A model generated the notes under the pieces. The model had not been told where the DNA came from, made no database searches, and saw nothing but the letters and a program-made list of their open reading frames with translations. Positions 1 through 8,495 of a stretch of 64,000 nt of DNA are shown piece after piece (positions within the stretch are counted from its first letter, which is position 1; each line of letters opens with the position of its first letter). A program made the translations under genes and the position numbers. This DNA comes from Marinobacter sp. HL-58. GTDB taxonomy: Bacteria > Pseudomonadota > Gammaproteobacteria > Pseudomonadales > Oleiphilaceae. The DNA lies in contig NZ_LIHP01000001.1 in the NCBI RefSeq assembly GCF_001314605.1, positions 124,001-188,000 of the forward strand, given 5' to 3'.

Positions 1-1
1 C

Positions 2-193
2 GCCAGCGCCGGTAATATGCCGCTCAAGGAAGCCTGCGAGATTCTGGGGCTCGCTCCGGAGTGCTCCCGCGAGGAGGTCATCCAGGCACATCGGCGGCTG
101 ATACAAAAGCTCCACCCGGACCGGGGCGGCAACGATTACCTGGCGGCAAAAATCAATGAAGCCAAGGCCGTGCTGCTCAGGCATCAGGGCTGA
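2..193 (+). CDS. J-domain protein, C-terminal fragment (partial)
   Basis: The window opens inside this gene; only the last 63 codons are visible. The fragment is a compact J domain: a helix (KEACEILGL), a basic helix (AHRRLIQKL), the HPD tripeptide that stimulates Hsp70 ATPase, then [18 protein letters not shown] to the stop. A J domain at the extreme C terminus is the layout of DjlA/TerB-like or DnaJ-like membrane proteins in gammaproteobacteria, but the upstream domains are outside the window, so the family cannot be fixed. It converges on the secretin-N-like gene with a gap of only six bases. Confidence 0.8.
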   Translation, partial: ASAGNMPLKEACEILGLAPECSREEVIQAHRRLIQKLHPDRGGNDYLAAKINEAKAVLLRHQG

Positions 194-199
194 CCGGCT

Positions 200-982
200 T
201 CACAGCACCTCAACTCTCACTTCGAAGGTCTGGTTCTGCCGGCTGTCGCCACCGGTCTGATAGGTGATGCCTGACTTTTCACCGGCGCGCCGCTCACGGG
301 TACTGCCGAGCTCGACCCATTCACCCGGTTCCACCCTCCGGATGGTCATCAACGCTTCGGTTTCGTAGCCGGGTATGTCCCCCTCGTCGTCCTCTTCAAA
401 AGACACGATATTGAGCTCGACGGCCTGGTCCGAAATAACCTGCGGGCTCACCAGGAAGCCGCTACGGGTTTCCACCTGATCGAGAAAAGCTGCCGGATTG
501 CGGCCCCCGCGAATGGCAACCGGCACAGTGCGGACCTGCCCGGAAGTGATATGGGCAGATTGGCCATCCTGAACCACAAGGGTGCGCTCCTGGTTGCGGC
601 GAGTTGTCGTAACCTTGCGTTCAGCCTTTATGTTGGCCTGGTTGTTGTCGGCAGAAACACCCGCGCCGCCACTTTTACTGTCGGCGTTGTTACTGGAACG
701 AACAGTGATGCGCATCTGTGCCGGTGCCACATCCATGGTTTCCACCAGCATGCCGATCTCATCCAGTACCGGGGGTTCTCCGCGCACGACCATCTGCTGA
801 CCGCGGGCGGTAATAGACACCTGACCATCCGGGTAGAGTTCCCGAATCTGCCGGGCCACATCCTCCGCAGAGCGCTGGCCCATCTGGTAGGTGCGTGCTT
901 CTGGTTCCGCGGCAATGTTTCCGGAAAGCAGCAGAAGCATGACGGCAAGCAGTGTTGTGAGCCACAATTTGTGAGTGTTCAT
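200..982 (-). CDS. Secretin N-terminal-domain-like periplasmic protein
   Basis: A 260-residue protein with a clear signal peptide (MNTHKLWLTTLLAVMLLLL, cleavage near AA-EPEA). The N-terminal third (SAEDVARQIRELYPDGQV...MVVRGEPPVLDEIGMLVE) resembles the short repeated N-terminal modules of secretins, which also fold as 'position of the beta-barrel is replaced' periplasmic rings. The C-terminal part is beta-rich (SGFLVSPQVISDQAVELNIVS) but there is no full secretin channel domain, so this is a short secretin-like or pilotin-like protein rather than a GspD/PilQ homologue. The start at 982 is set by the signal peptide; the frame stays open far upstream through the antisense of the DAHP synthase gene, which is not coding. 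It diverges from the aromatic leader region, so 983-1048 must hold both promoters. Confidence 0.7.
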   Translation of the reverse strand: MNTHKLWLTTLLAVMLLLLSGNIAAEPEARTYQMGQRSAEDVARQIRELYPDGQVSITARGQQMVVRGEPPVLDEIGMLVETMDVAPAQMRITVRSSNNADSKSGGAGVSADNNQANIKAERKVTTTRRNQERTLVVQDGQSAHITSGQVRTVPVAIRGGRNPAAFLDQVETRSGFLVSPQVISDQAVELNIVSFEEDDEGDIPGYETEALMTIRRVEPGEWVELGSTRERRAGEKSGITYQTGGDSRQNQTFEVRVEVL

Positions 983-1048
983 CGAAAACTCCGCAAAAAT
1001 CGGATATACGGGTTGCAAAGCCGGAAACCGGGGATATATATTGGAAGA

Positions 1049-1186
1049 ATGAAGACGACACACACGACCTGTCAATTGAATGTTCTGAAAGCTTTCGGTG
1101 AGAAACCGGCGGCTACGGTCGCTGCTGTGTTTTTCTGGTGGTTTGGTTATGGCTTTTATTTTAGCCAGAACCCGGGCCGCCCATAA
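1049..1186 (+). CDS. Aromatic-rich leader peptide of the DAHP synthase gene
   Basis: A 45-codon reading frame between the divergent promoters and the DAHP synthase gene. Codons at 1130-1162 read FFWWFGYGFYF, nine aromatic residues out of eleven covering Phe, Trp and Tyr, the three end products of the pathway whose first enzyme lies downstream. It ends 63 bases before an intrinsic terminator (1250-1286), the arrangement of ribosome-mediated attenuators such as trpL and pheL. A GGAAGA stretch lies directly before the ATG, and a candidate promoter (TTGCAA at 1013, TATATA at 1035) would put the transcript start almost on the ATG, so the exact start codon is uncertain; the aromatic run is not. Confidence 0.8.
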   Translation: MKTTHTTCQLNVLKAFGEKPAATVAAVFFWWFGYGFYFSQNPGRP

Positions 1187-1249
1187 GATCTTCATCGACC
1201 GAACAACGAGGAAGGCAGCCCGGCAGAAACCCAGGCTGCCACCGGACTC

Positions 1250-1286
1250 AAAAAGCCCCGACTGGTAGCCCAGCCGGGGCTTTTTT
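1250..1286 (+). terminator. Intrinsic terminator / attenuator before the DAHP synthase gene
   Basis: AAAAAGCCCCG pairs with CGGGGCTTTTTT, extended inside by CTGG/CCAG, followed by six T. It lies 32 bases upstream of the DAHP synthase start and downstream of the aromatic leader peptide. An upstream hairpin GGCAGCC (1214-1220)/GGCTGCC (1234-1240) precedes it. GGCTGCC can instead pair, with one G-U, with GGTAGCC at 1264-1270 inside the terminator, so mutually exclusive folds are possible. Confidence 0.85.
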
Positions 1287-1318
1287 GATTCTGACACAGG
1301 GAAACGGGAACACTGACC

Positions 1319-2377
1319 ATGAACATGTCGCTGAACATCGAGACACCGACCGAAGCAAGCCGGCAATCCCGGGAGGAGCGCACAAGCGGCGAAGTTCTGC
1401 TGCCAACGCCGGCGGAACTCCGGGCGAGCCTGCCGGTACCTGCCGCCATGCAGGCGCAGATACACCGGCATCGGGAAGCCATACGCCGGGTGCTGCACGG
1501 CGAAGACACCAGAACGCTGGTGGTGATCGGGCCTTGCTCCATACACGATGAAGTCGCCGCCCTCGAGTATGGTGAAAAACTCAGAAAGCTGGCGGATGAG
1601 GTCAGCGACCGTTTCCTGATTGTTATGCGTGCCTACCTGGAAAAGCCACGGACCACCGTCGGCTGGAAAGGCCTGCTCTATGATCCCGAACGCACCGGCA
1701 CCGGTGACCTGAACGAAGGCCTGCTGCGCTCCCGTCGCTTGCTGCTGAACCTCTCCGACATGGGCCTGCCCCTGGCCACTGAAGCCCTCAGCCCCTTCGC
1801 CATGGACTACCTCGGTGATCTCGTCAGCTGGACCGCTATCGGCGCCCGCACCACCGAGTCCCAGGTGCACCGGGAAATGGTCAGCGGCCTGCCCATGCCC
1901 ACGGGTTTCAAGAACGGTACCGATGGCGGTATCGGCGTGGCTATCAATGCGATGAAATCCGCAGCTCATCCCCATCATCGTTTTGGTGTGGGCAGTAGTG
2001 GTGCCCCCGCCATGATCACAACGCAGGGCAATCCCGATACCCACCTTGTGTTGCGGGGCGGGCGTGGCCTCACTAACTACGATGCTGAGAGTGTCGGCGA
2101 AGCCATTGCAGCCTTGTCCAGTTCCGGTGTTTCGTCTGCCGTGATGGTCGATTGCAGCCACGACAACGCCCAGAAGCAGGCAGCACGGCAACTGGAGATT
2201 GCCAGGGAAGTGATGAATCAAAAACGTTCGGGCAATCAGCAGATTATCGGTTTGATGCTGGAAAGTTTTCTTGAAGAGGGCCGTCAAAATGACAGTGACG
2301 ATTTGATCTACGGGTGTTCGTTGACTGATCCCTGTATCAGTTGGAAGCAAACCGAAGAGTTGCTCAGGTCGCTATAA
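1319..2377 (+). CDS. 3-deoxy-7-phosphoheptulonate (DAHP) synthase, class I
   Basis: Condenses phosphoenolpyruvate with erythrose 4-phosphate, the first step of the shikimate pathway to Phe, Tyr and Trp. The 352-residue protein has the usual length of the AroF/AroG/AroH family. It shows GPCSIHD (metal/PEP region), RAYLEKPRTTVGWKGLLYDP (substrate-binding signature) and a C-terminal DCSHDNAQKQ motif. A second in-frame ATG lies two codons downstream; neither has a strong ribosome-binding site. Which aromatic amino acid inhibits the enzyme cannot be read from sequence alone, but the leader peptide upstream contains Phe, Trp and Tyr codons, suggesting transcription responds to all three. The gene is monocistronic and followed by a large inverted repeat. 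Confidence 0.95.
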   Translation: MNMSLNIETPTEASRQSREERTSGEVLLPTPAELRASLPVPAAMQAQIHRHREAIRRVLHGEDTRTLVVIGPCSIHDEVAALEYGEKLRKLADEVSDRFLIVMRAYLEKPRTTVGWKGLLYDPERTGTGDLNEGLLRSRRLLLNLSDMGLPLATEALSPFAMDYLGDLVSWTAIGARTTESQVHREMVSGLPMPTGFKNGTDGGIGVAINAMKSAAHPHHRFGVGSSGAPAMITTQGNPDTHLVLRGGRGLTNYDAESVGEAIAALSSSGVSSAVMVDCSHDNAQKQAARQLEIAREVMNQKRSGNQQIIGLMLESFLEEGRQNDSDDLIYGCSLTDPCISWKQTEELLRSL

Positions 2378-2402
2378 CCGGAGATTTCGCCTTGGTTCCG
2401 GT

Positions 2403-2513
2403 GAGTCGGGCGGGGAGCACTGTTCAGGACCGTGGAGCGCCAGGGATGGCGCGACCGAGCCCCACATGGACGTGCTTGTGGGCGTGTCCTGAACAGTGCT
2501 CCCCGCCCGACTC
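2403..2513. repeat. 111-nt cloverleaf-like inverted repeat element
   Basis: Perfect 28-bp arms (2403-2430 and 2486-2513, beginning GAGTCGGGCGGGG) enclose 55 bases that hold two further hairpins: GCGCCA/TGGCGC around a GGGA loop, and CCCAC/GTGGG at 2461-2482. Just outside, CCGG/CCGG extends the stem across one bulged base. The whole would fold as a three-way junction in DNA or RNA. It sits between the convergent DAHP synthase and LysE-type genes, where it could terminate both, but it has no T tract. Its size and internal order suggest a dispersed intergenic element; no second copy was noticed here. Confidence 0.85.
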
Positions 2514-2525
2514 CGGCACAAGTTG

Positions 2526-3191
2526 TCAGTCCTGAGAAGGGACAGACGGCCCACTCCCATCCCCGGAAACAGTAGAAAACAGCAACTGCCCGGCAAGCAA
2601 CAGCAGTACCCCGCCCATCAACCGATCCAGCCAGTAACCGAAACGGTTAAACCCCTTGCGGATCTGCGGCAGCGTGAAGAACACCGCCACCGCCATGAAC
2701 CACAGGCCTGTAGCCACGGCCATATAGATTCCGTAAGCGGTCTGGATAACGACCGGTGTACCCGGGTTGATGATCACCGAGAACAGGGACACGAAGAACA
2801 GCGTTGCTTTCGGGTTCAGGGTGTTGGTGAGAAACCCCAGCCGATAGGCAGCAAACCCGGACTGTTTGTCTCCGTTAGTCGTGTCCACATGCACGCCGCC
2901 GGCCTTCGAGCGCAAACATTGTATGGCAATCCAGGTGAGGTACAGGGCGCCGATAACCTTGAGGACAGTGAACAGTACCAGAGACTGCTGGATGATCAGG
3001 CCAATGCCCAGCAGTGAATAACCCACGTGGATCAGAATGCCGGTGCCTATGCCAAAAGCCGTCAGCAGGGCATTACGGCGGCTCTGGCACAGGGCCTGGC
3101 GCAGCATCACGGCGAAGTCCGGGCCGGGGCTGGCGACAGCGAGGAAGTGAACAATGGCAACGGTCAGGAACTCCGGCCAGTAGTTGTGCAT
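2526..3191 (-). CDS. LysE/RhtB-family amino acid exporter
   Basis: A 221-residue inner-membrane protein of the LysE/RhtB translocator family, which exports amino acids such as lysine, threonine or homoserine lactones. Family marks are the N-terminal VASPGPDFAVMLRQAL motif and the basic loop QSRRNALLTAFGIGTGI, followed by about six hydrophobic segments (for example GYSLLGIGLIIQQSLVLFTV). Length matches the family. The N-terminal start MHNYWPEFLTVAIVHF is right before the first membrane segment. The substrate cannot be deduced from sequence; no regulator gene lies beside it. It converges with the DAHP synthase gene across the inverted-repeat element. Confidence 0.9.
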   Translation of the reverse strand: MHNYWPEFLTVAIVHFLAVASPGPDFAVMLRQALCQSRRNALLTAFGIGTGILIHVGYSLLGIGLIIQQSLVLFTVLKVIGALYLTWIAIQCLRSKAGGVHVDTTNGDKQSGFAAYRLGFLTNTLNPKATLFFVSLFSVIINPGTPVVIQTAYGIYMAVATGLWFMAVAVFFTLPQIRKGFNRFGYWLDRLMGGVLLLLAGQLLFSTVSGDGSGPSVPSQD

Positions 3192-3337
3192 GCCTGTTGG
3201 TCTCCGAAATCAGCGGGTTTTAATCCTCATGGACGCGATGTCACTATAGTCGTTGACAGGGAAGTGAACCATTCCCCGATTTCACCTCTATACTCAGGCA
3301 AGTGCAAAAACCTTCAGGCAGGCCAGGAGTTTTTAAC

Positions 3338-4780
3338 GTGGACAAGCGCAAGGTAGATGTTGCAATCATAGGAGCTGGCACCGCAGGTATGGGGGCCTAT
3401 CGTGCTGCGAGCAAGCATACAAAAAGCCTGGTAATGATTGAGGGCGGCCCCTATGGCACGACCTGTGCCAGGGTCGGCTGCATGCCAAGCAAGCTGTTGA
3501 TTGCGGCGGCGGACAGTGCTCACCAGGTGCGTAAAGCACCGATGTTTGGTGTCCATCCCGGCGATGCCCGCATCGACGGTAAAGCGGTGATGAAAAGAGT
3601 CCGTGAAGAACGGGACCGGTTTGTGAGCTTCGTGCTGGAAGCGGTTGAGAGTTTCCCGGAGGAGCATCGTCTTCGTGGTCATGCCCGCTTCCTGTCACCA
3701 CACCGGATCGCCGTGGGCGATGGCGTCGAGGTGGAGGCGGAAAGAGTTGTCATCGCCACAGGATCCCGGCCGAATATTCCCGAATTCCTCAAGGAAGCCA
3801 AGGATCGCCTGATCGTCAATGACGATGTCTTCGAGTGGGACGACCTGCCTGAGTCCGTGGCAGTATTCGGCCCCGGCATCATTGGTCTGGAATTGGGCCA
3901 GGCACTCAGCCGGCTGGGCGTGCGGGTGCGGATGTTTGGGGTCAGTGGTGGTGTCGGGCCACTCCAGGAGGACGCCATTCGCCAGTACGCCCTGGCGACG
4001 TTCAACGAGGAGTTTGCCCTGGATGCAGACTCCAGAGTGCGTTCCGTGGAAAGAACCGGTGACGGTGTCCGTATCCGGTTTACCGATCCTGAGCGGGGAG
4101 AAATGACAGAAACATTCGACTATCTGCTGGCGGCAACGGGCCGGCGCCCGAATGTAGACAGCCTGGATATCCAGAACGCCGATATTGCCCAGGACGACCA
4201 GGGTGCGCCGTTGTTCGATCATTACACGCTCAGGTGTGGCGACAGCCATATCTTCCTTGCCGGCGATGCCAACAATGATGCGCCTTTACTGCACGAGGCG
4301 GCCGATGAGGGGCGCATTGCCGGCGATAACGCCGGCCGGTATCCAGATGTTCGGGCGGGCCTGCGCCGGGTGCCACTGGGGATAGTGTTTACCGATCCGC
4401 AAATCGCCACGGTGGGTATGACTCTCCGGGAAGTCGACGAAAGGTGCAAAGGATGTTACGCCGTTGGCGAAGTGTCATTTGAAGGCCAGGGGCGCAGCCG
4501 GGTGATTGGCGCCAACAAAGGGTTATTGCACGTCTATGGGGAACGGGGCACCGGGTTATTTCTGGGGGCAGAGATGTTCGGGCCGGCAGCCGAGCACATT
4601 GGCCACCTGCTGGCCTGGGCCGTGCAGCAGCGGATGACCGTCAGTGAAATGCTTGAGATGCCTTTCTATCACCCGGTCATCGAGGAGGGGTTGCGTTCCG
4701 CCTTGCGGGACCTCAACCGCAACCTGAATATCGGCCCACAACCGGTTGAACGGTGCCTTGATTGTGGGCCAGGTGGTTAA
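3338..4780 (+). CDS. Dihydrolipoyl dehydrogenase-family FAD/NAD flavoprotein
   Basis: A 480-residue pyridine nucleotide-disulfide oxidoreductase. It has the FAD fold [18 protein letters not shown], the redox-active disulfide in [15 protein letters not shown], a second NAD-binding fold [20 protein letters not shown], the FAD-contact HIFLAGDAN and the C-terminal catalytic YHPVIEEGL at the dimer interface. The disulfide and His-Pro-x-x-Glu layout fit lipoamide dehydrogenases, but there are no 2-oxoacid dehydrogenase E1 or E2 genes nearby, so it may be a stand-alone paralogue with another disulfide substrate. The GTG at 3338 is preferred because AGGAG lies eight bases upstream and the FAD fold follows directly; an in-frame ATG at 3302 lacks such a site. 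Confidence 0.85.
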   Translation: MDKRKVDVAIIGAGTAGMGAYRAASKHTKSLVMIEGGPYGTTCARVGCMPSKLLIAAADSAHQVRKAPMFGVHPGDARIDGKAVMKRVREERDRFVSFVLEAVESFPEEHRLRGHARFLSPHRIAVGDGVEVEAERVVIATGSRPNIPEFLKEAKDRLIVNDDVFEWDDLPESVAVFGPGIIGLELGQALSRLGVRVRMFGVSGGVGPLQEDAIRQYALATFNEEFALDADSRVRSVERTGDGVRIRFTDPERGEMTETFDYLLAATGRRPNVDSLDIQNADIAQDDQGAPLFDHYTLRCGDSHIFLAGDANNDAPLLHEAADEGRIAGDNAGRYPDVRAGLRRVPLGIVFTDPQIATVGMTLREVDERCKGCYAVGEVSFEGQGRSRVIGANKGLLHVYGERGTGLFLGAEMFGPAAEHIGHLLAWAVQQRMTVSEMLEMPFYHPVIEEGLRSALRDLNRNLNIGPQPVERCLDCGPGG

Positions 4781-4794
4781 TACGTCGTATATTC

Positions 4795-5064
4795 TCAGAA
4801 GCTCCTGGCGACAGGGTGTGACGTGGTGGCGTCCCTTGCATTGCGCTCCTTGCGTGCCCATATCTTCTCGTGGAAGAAGTAGGCGACCGTGTTGATGGCA
4901 GGCTCGACCATGGCAATGAGACTGCCGATCAGTATGTCACCGGTCAGTAGGTAGGCCACGGTAAACGCAACAGTAAAGTGAGTGATGGCAAAGGTGATCG
5001 TTTTCAGCAGTGAGTTGTCACCCTTGGATCCGTGATTGTGAACAAACATCTTCAGCGTACTCAT
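4795..5064 (-). CDS. DUF2061 small membrane protein
   Basis: An 89-residue protein with two hydrophobic stretches (AITHFTVAFTVAYLLTGDI and LIGSLIAMVEPAINTVAYFF), the second ending in HEKIWAR. The K-T-x-x-[FW]-A-x-T-H-x-x-V pattern followed by a paired membrane segment is characteristic of the DUF2061 family, whose function is unknown. It converges on the flavoprotein gene 14 bases away and diverges from dps; a Fur-box-like sequence (5106-5124) lies about 40 bases before its start. Confidence 0.75.
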   Translation of the reverse strand: MSTLKMFVHNHGSKGDNSLLKTITFAITHFTVAFTVAYLLTGDILIGSLIAMVEPAINTVAYFFHEKIWARKERNARDATTSHPVARSF

Positions 5065-5105
5065 GATCGGTTCTGCCTGTTTCGTGACTATGGTTCTATT
5101 GAACA

Positions 5106-5124
5106 GTAACTGATAATCATTGTT
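5106..5124. promoter_or_regulatory. Possible Fur box
   Basis: The core TGATAATCAT is identical to the centre of the Fur consensus and the 19-mer matches at 14 of 19 positions. It lies between the divergent DUF2061 and dps genes, nearer the former. Iron control of a Dps-adjacent region is plausible; no binding is shown. Confidence 0.45.
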
Positions 5125-5287
5125 AAATTAATTGTATGAAAAATTACCATAGCGCATGACTATAGTTTGTAAGTGTTTATTATTGGTCTGAGCTATTAAG
5201 CGTATTGAATAAGTAAGCTTTATCTATCGTGGCTTTCTGGTTAAGCTTTTAACCAGTTCATTCAGATAACTGTCAAGGAGACACGTT

Positions 5288-5761
5288 ATGAGTAAGAATT
5301 TTATCGGTCTGGATACTGAGAAAACCCGGAAACTGGCGGACTCGCTGAACGATCTGCTGTCCAACTACCAGATTTTCTACATGAACGTGCGCGGGTATCA
5401 CTGGAACATCAAGGGCGACAACTTTTTTGAGTTGCACGCCAAGTTCGAGGAACTGTATAACGATCTGCTACTGAAAATTGATGAGATTGCAGAGCGGGTC
5501 CTGACCCTTGGTCACCGTCCTGCACATGCCTACAGTACTTACATTGAGAAGTCTGAAGTTCCCGAACGCAAGGATGTCGCTGACGGCAAAGATGCGGTAG
5601 AGAACATCGTGGACAGTTTCGCCAGGCTGATCGGCAAGCAACGGGAGTTGCTGCACCTGGCCGGGGATGCAGACGACGAGGGTACTGTGGCACTGATGAG
5701 TGACTACATCTCCCAGCAGGAGAAAACCGTCTGGATGTACCGCAGTTACCTGGGGCAGTAA
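5288..5761 (+). CDS. dps: Dps-family DNA-binding ferritin-like protein
   Basis: A 157-residue four-helix ferritin-like protein that forms dodecamers, oxidises Fe(II) with peroxide and protects DNA in starvation and oxidative stress. The family signature is YQIFYMNVRGYHWNIKGDNF followed by FELHAKFEELYND, which supplies the inter-subunit ferroxidase His, Asp and Glu. A second conserved block is DEIAERVLTLGHRPA. A strong AAGGAG site is seven bases before the ATG. The 220-base upstream gap is markedly AT-rich, typical of a stress promoter, and contains the Fur-like site. The N-terminal tail is short, so DNA binding through a lysine-rich tail is not obvious. Confidence 0.95.
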   Translation: MSKNFIGLDTEKTRKLADSLNDLLSNYQIFYMNVRGYHWNIKGDNFFELHAKFEELYNDLLLKIDEIAERVLTLGHRPAHAYSTYIEKSEVPERKDVADGKDAVENIVDSFARLIGKQRELLHLAGDADDEGTVALMSDYISQQEKTVWMYRSYLGQ

Positions 5762-5774
5762 AACTTCAGGGCCA

Positions 5775-5811
5775 GGTTAACCCGCAACCGGCAGACGTTT
5801 GCGGGTTAACC
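5775..5811 (-). terminator. Inverted repeat at the end of the ABC permease gene
   Basis: GGTTAACCCGCAA (5775-5787) and TTGCGGGTTAACC (5799-5811) are perfect 13-bp arms around 11 bases. The left arm contains the permease stop codon. On the minus strand a weak T stretch follows, so it is probably the operon terminator. Confidence 0.55.
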
Positions 5812-7471
5812 CGGTAAGTATGACCAACAGGGCCGTGGTGGTGAAAATCGCCACCACGCTCATTGCCATTCCAATTCCTGGTGAACCTTGCTCGAATTGG
5901 CCAAAGATGAAGGTGGAAACGGTCGCGGTTCCAGCCGGCGCCACCATCAGTGACGCCACAAGTTCTCGGGAAGCAATCGCGAACACCAGCAGCATGGCGA
6001 CGAGCAAGCTTGGCAAAAGCGGTGGCAACAAAACCCGTCTAAACGTACTCCCCATTCCCGCTCCACACACCCGAGAGGCATCTTCCAGGCTCATTCCCAT
6101 CTGCCGGAAGGCAGCGCTGGCATAACGCACCGGGTAAGGCAACAGCAAACACACGTAGGCGAGCAACAGCATGGCACTGGTGCCATAGATATCCACAGGC
6201 CAGAAATCCCGGTTCCACGCCAGAATCAGACCTACAGCCACCACGACTGCAGGCATGGTATTGGGCAGCACTGACAGCACATCGAGCAATCGTCGCCCCC
6301 GGGCCTGGCTACGTACTACCAGATAGCCGGTCAGAGCGCCAATAATGCCGGTAATCACAGCCGCTCCGCTGGCGAGGCCAAGGCTGGTTCCCAGGGCTTC
6401 CAGAGCCCCTCCGCTGTTTTCCAGCAATGCTTCGAAATGGCGCAGGGAGAAGTTATCCGGGGCCAGGCCACCGGACAGGGTTGCCGTGAAAGCGGCCGCC
6501 ATTACCGCCAGTATCGGGAAACCCACCGCCAGCAGTGCCACCAGGGTGAAAAAGCCCAGCACCGGCCATCGCCAGGCCCCCAGGTCCACCAATTCGACAT
6601 CAGCAGGCTTGCCTGAAAGCGATTCATAGGAACGCCGGGTGACCAGCCAATGTTGCAGATAAAAGGCAGCCATGGCCATGAGTACCAGTAACAGCGACAG
6701 GCTGGCGGCGCCAGGAATGTCCAGCGGCCAGTCGGCAAAGCGTTCGTGGATACCGGTGACCAGCACGTCAAATCCGGCCTGGGCCCCGAGTGTGGCCGGA
6801 GTTCCGAATTCCTCGATCGTCAGCGCAAACACCAGTAGCAGGCTGGCGGCAATACCAGGAATGGAGAGAGGCAACGTCAGCCTGAAGAACGCCGTCCAGC
6901 CACCTGCACCAAATACACGGCCCACGGCGGCAAACCGGCTGCCCACTACCATCAGGGTGCGGGACACAGCAAAGTACACCACTGGAAAAACATTCAGCAC
7001 CATAACGAAAACGATGCCACCGAAGGAGAACAGAAAGCCATCCCCTTCCACGCCGAACAGTTGCTCTGCATAACCCCGGGACTGCAGGCTCATCATCCAG
7101 GACAATGCAGCAATATAGGGCGGAATCATGAAAGGAATAAGGAAAATGACATCCCAGGCAGCAGCTCCCGGCAACCGGGTCAGGCCCCGCAGCGCTCCCA
7201 GAGGAATGGCCACCAGCGCAGATCCGGCCACCACCGCAGCACCCAGCATAAGAGTGTTGCCCGCAAGGCCCATCAATTCAGGATCCGACAGCGTGCTCAC
7301 CAGAGTCGCGAAAGGCTCAGCCAGGCTACCTTCGCTTATATCCGGGAAAACCGCCTGGAGTACCACCCACAACAGCGGAAGACCCACCACCAGCAACAGG
7401 ATCGTAACGGTCAATGACGGCAACCATTTCGACAACGTCATTGCGGAACGGAAACGGGAGTGCGGGATCAC
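5777..7471 (-). CDS. ABC importer permease, two fused membrane units (iron/phosphonate type)
   Basis: A 564-residue inner-membrane protein with two tandem permease units, each with the cytoplasmic EAA-loop motif that contacts the ATPase: AVGRVFGAGGWTAFFRLTLP in the first and EDASRVCGAGMGSTFRRVLL in the second. About twelve hydrophobic segments are visible. Such fused permeases belong to the FbpB/SfuB and AEP/phosphonate transporter group. Its start overlaps the stop of the binding-protein gene by four bases (ATGA), so translation is coupled. It is the last gene of the ATPase, binding protein, permease operon. Confidence 0.9.
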   Translation of the reverse strand: MIPHSRFRSAMTLSKWLPSLTVTILLLVVGLPLLWVVLQAVFPDISEGSLAEPFATLVSTLSDPELMGLAGNTLMLGAAVVAGSALVAIPLGALRGLTRLPGAAAWDVIFLIPFMIPPYIAALSWMMSLQSRGYAEQLFGVEGDGFLFSFGGIVFVMVLNVFPVVYFAVSRTLMVVGSRFAAVGRVFGAGGWTAFFRLTLPLSIPGIAASLLLVFALTIEEFGTPATLGAQAGFDVLVTGIHERFADWPLDIPGAASLSLLLVLMAMAAFYLQHWLVTRRSYESLSGKPADVELVDLGAWRWPVLGFFTLVALLAVGFPILAVMAAAFTATLSGGLAPDNFSLRHFEALLENSGGALEALGTSLGLASGAAVITGIIGALTGYLVVRSQARGRRLLDVLSVLPNTMPAVVVAVGLILAWNRDFWPVDIYGTSAMLLLAYVCLLLPYPVRYASAAFRQMGMSLEDASRVCGAGMGSTFRRVLLPPLLPSLLVAMLLVFAIASRELVASLMVAPAGTATVSTFIFGQFEQGSPGIGMAMSVVAIFTTTALLVILTGLTRKRLPVAG

Positions 7472-8454
7472 CCTTCTGTCGCCTCCCGGAAGTTTTCGAT
7501 AATCTCCTTCCGGCGGATGTTCATGGCGTCGCTGTCGACCTCAAGCTGTTTCAGCTCGTCAAGCCCCGGACGCTTGCCTTCGACATCACCGCGTGCCGGT
7601 ATCAGATAACGGTCAGCGACGTGTGCCTGGCCGGCTTCCGACAGCATAAAGTCCATAAAGGCTTTGGCAGCCTCCGGGTTGTCCGTGCTTTTCAGGATCA
7701 TCATTGGCCTTGGCGACAGCACGGTGCCGGATTCCGGGAATATCACCTCAATGCGCTCGCCATTGGCCCGTTGCCCCAGGGCAATGTAATCCACCGCACC
7801 GAAAACCACCGATTTTGCGCCCTGCAGTACCGGATTAAGAGCCCGGGCATTGGGGCCGGGAACAAGCATGCCGTTATCGCGGAGAGATTGCATCAATGCC
7901 CAGGTTTCTTCCTCGCCATATTCTCCGAGCAGGCCAGTCAGTAACTGAAAGGCCGCGCCGGACTGGGAGGGGTCCGGCATGGTCACCTGGTCACGGTATT
8001 CGGGGTCTGCGAGGTCCCGCCAATCGGCCGGTTCCGGTACATCGCTGTCACGATTCCACACCAGTCCCAGGGCGGCTATACCCTGGGCAATGTAATGGCT
8101 GTCTCTGAGGTCATCCGGCACCTGGTCTGCACCTTTCGGGGTGTACTCAAGCAGTTCACCACCCTCTTTGAGCGCGGCCGCAGAATCCCACGAGGCAGAA
8201 ATCACCACATCCGCATTGGGCCGCGAACGCTCAGACTCCAGTCTTGCCATCACCTGGCCGGTACTGCTCTGGAACACGTTGACCCGGGTACCGGTCTGTT
8301 CCCGGAAGTCCCGCACCAGGGCGTCGATGAGTGCGCGGGGACCAGCCGTGTAGACCGTCAGTTCCTCGGCGAACGCTGTTGCCGGAGAAACCAGCGGAAC
8401 GGTGACCAGCAACAGAAGGAATGAAAAAAGCTTTTTGGGGTGCTGAAGTCGCAT
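7468..8454 (-). CDS. ABC transporter periplasmic substrate-binding protein (Fe3+/phosphonate-like)
   Basis: A 328-residue periplasmic binding protein. The start at 8454 gives a normal signal peptide (KKLFSFLLLLVTVPLV, cleavage near AFA-EELT). It continues LTVYTAGPRALIDALVRDF and ADVVISASWDSAA, the hinge pattern of the group 1 ligand-binding family that includes ferric-ion and 2-aminoethylphosphonate binding proteins. The paired tyrosines that chelate iron in FbpA are not evident: the corresponding region reads GAVDYIALGQ. Iron is therefore only one option for the ligand; phosphonate or another small anion is equally open. It lies 41 bases after the ATPase gene and overlaps the permease gene. 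Confidence 0.85.
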   Translation of the reverse strand: MRLQHPKKLFSFLLLLVTVPLVSPATAFAEELTVYTAGPRALIDALVRDFREQTGTRVNVFQSSTGQVMARLESERSRPNADVVISASWDSAAALKEGGELLEYTPKGADQVPDDLRDSHYIAQGIAALGLVWNRDSDVPEPADWRDLADPEYRDQVTMPDPSQSGAAFQLLTGLLGEYGEEETWALMQSLRDNGMLVPGPNARALNPVLQGAKSVVFGAVDYIALGQRANGERIEVIFPESGTVLSPRPMMILKSTDNPEAAKAFMDFMLSEAGQAHVADRYLIPARGDVEGKRPGLDELKQLEVDSDAMNIRRKEIIENFREATEG

Positions 8455-8495
8455 GGGAATTATCCGGTTTCGGAGATGTGTGTCGATAAGATAAA

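Noticed and set aside
983-2350. Upstream extension of the minus-strand frame of the secretin-like gene
   Set aside because: The frame stays open antisense to the DAHP synthase gene, but the signal peptide and start codon at 982 are clear and the extension has no recognisable protein character.
2403-2513. tRNA or tmRNA-like gene
   Set aside because: The cloverleaf shape has 28-bp arms and lacks the conserved T-loop and D-loop bases of tRNA.
3253-3294. Sigma-70 promoter TTGACA with TATACT
   Set aside because: The spacing between the two hexamers is about 30 bases, too long for one promoter.
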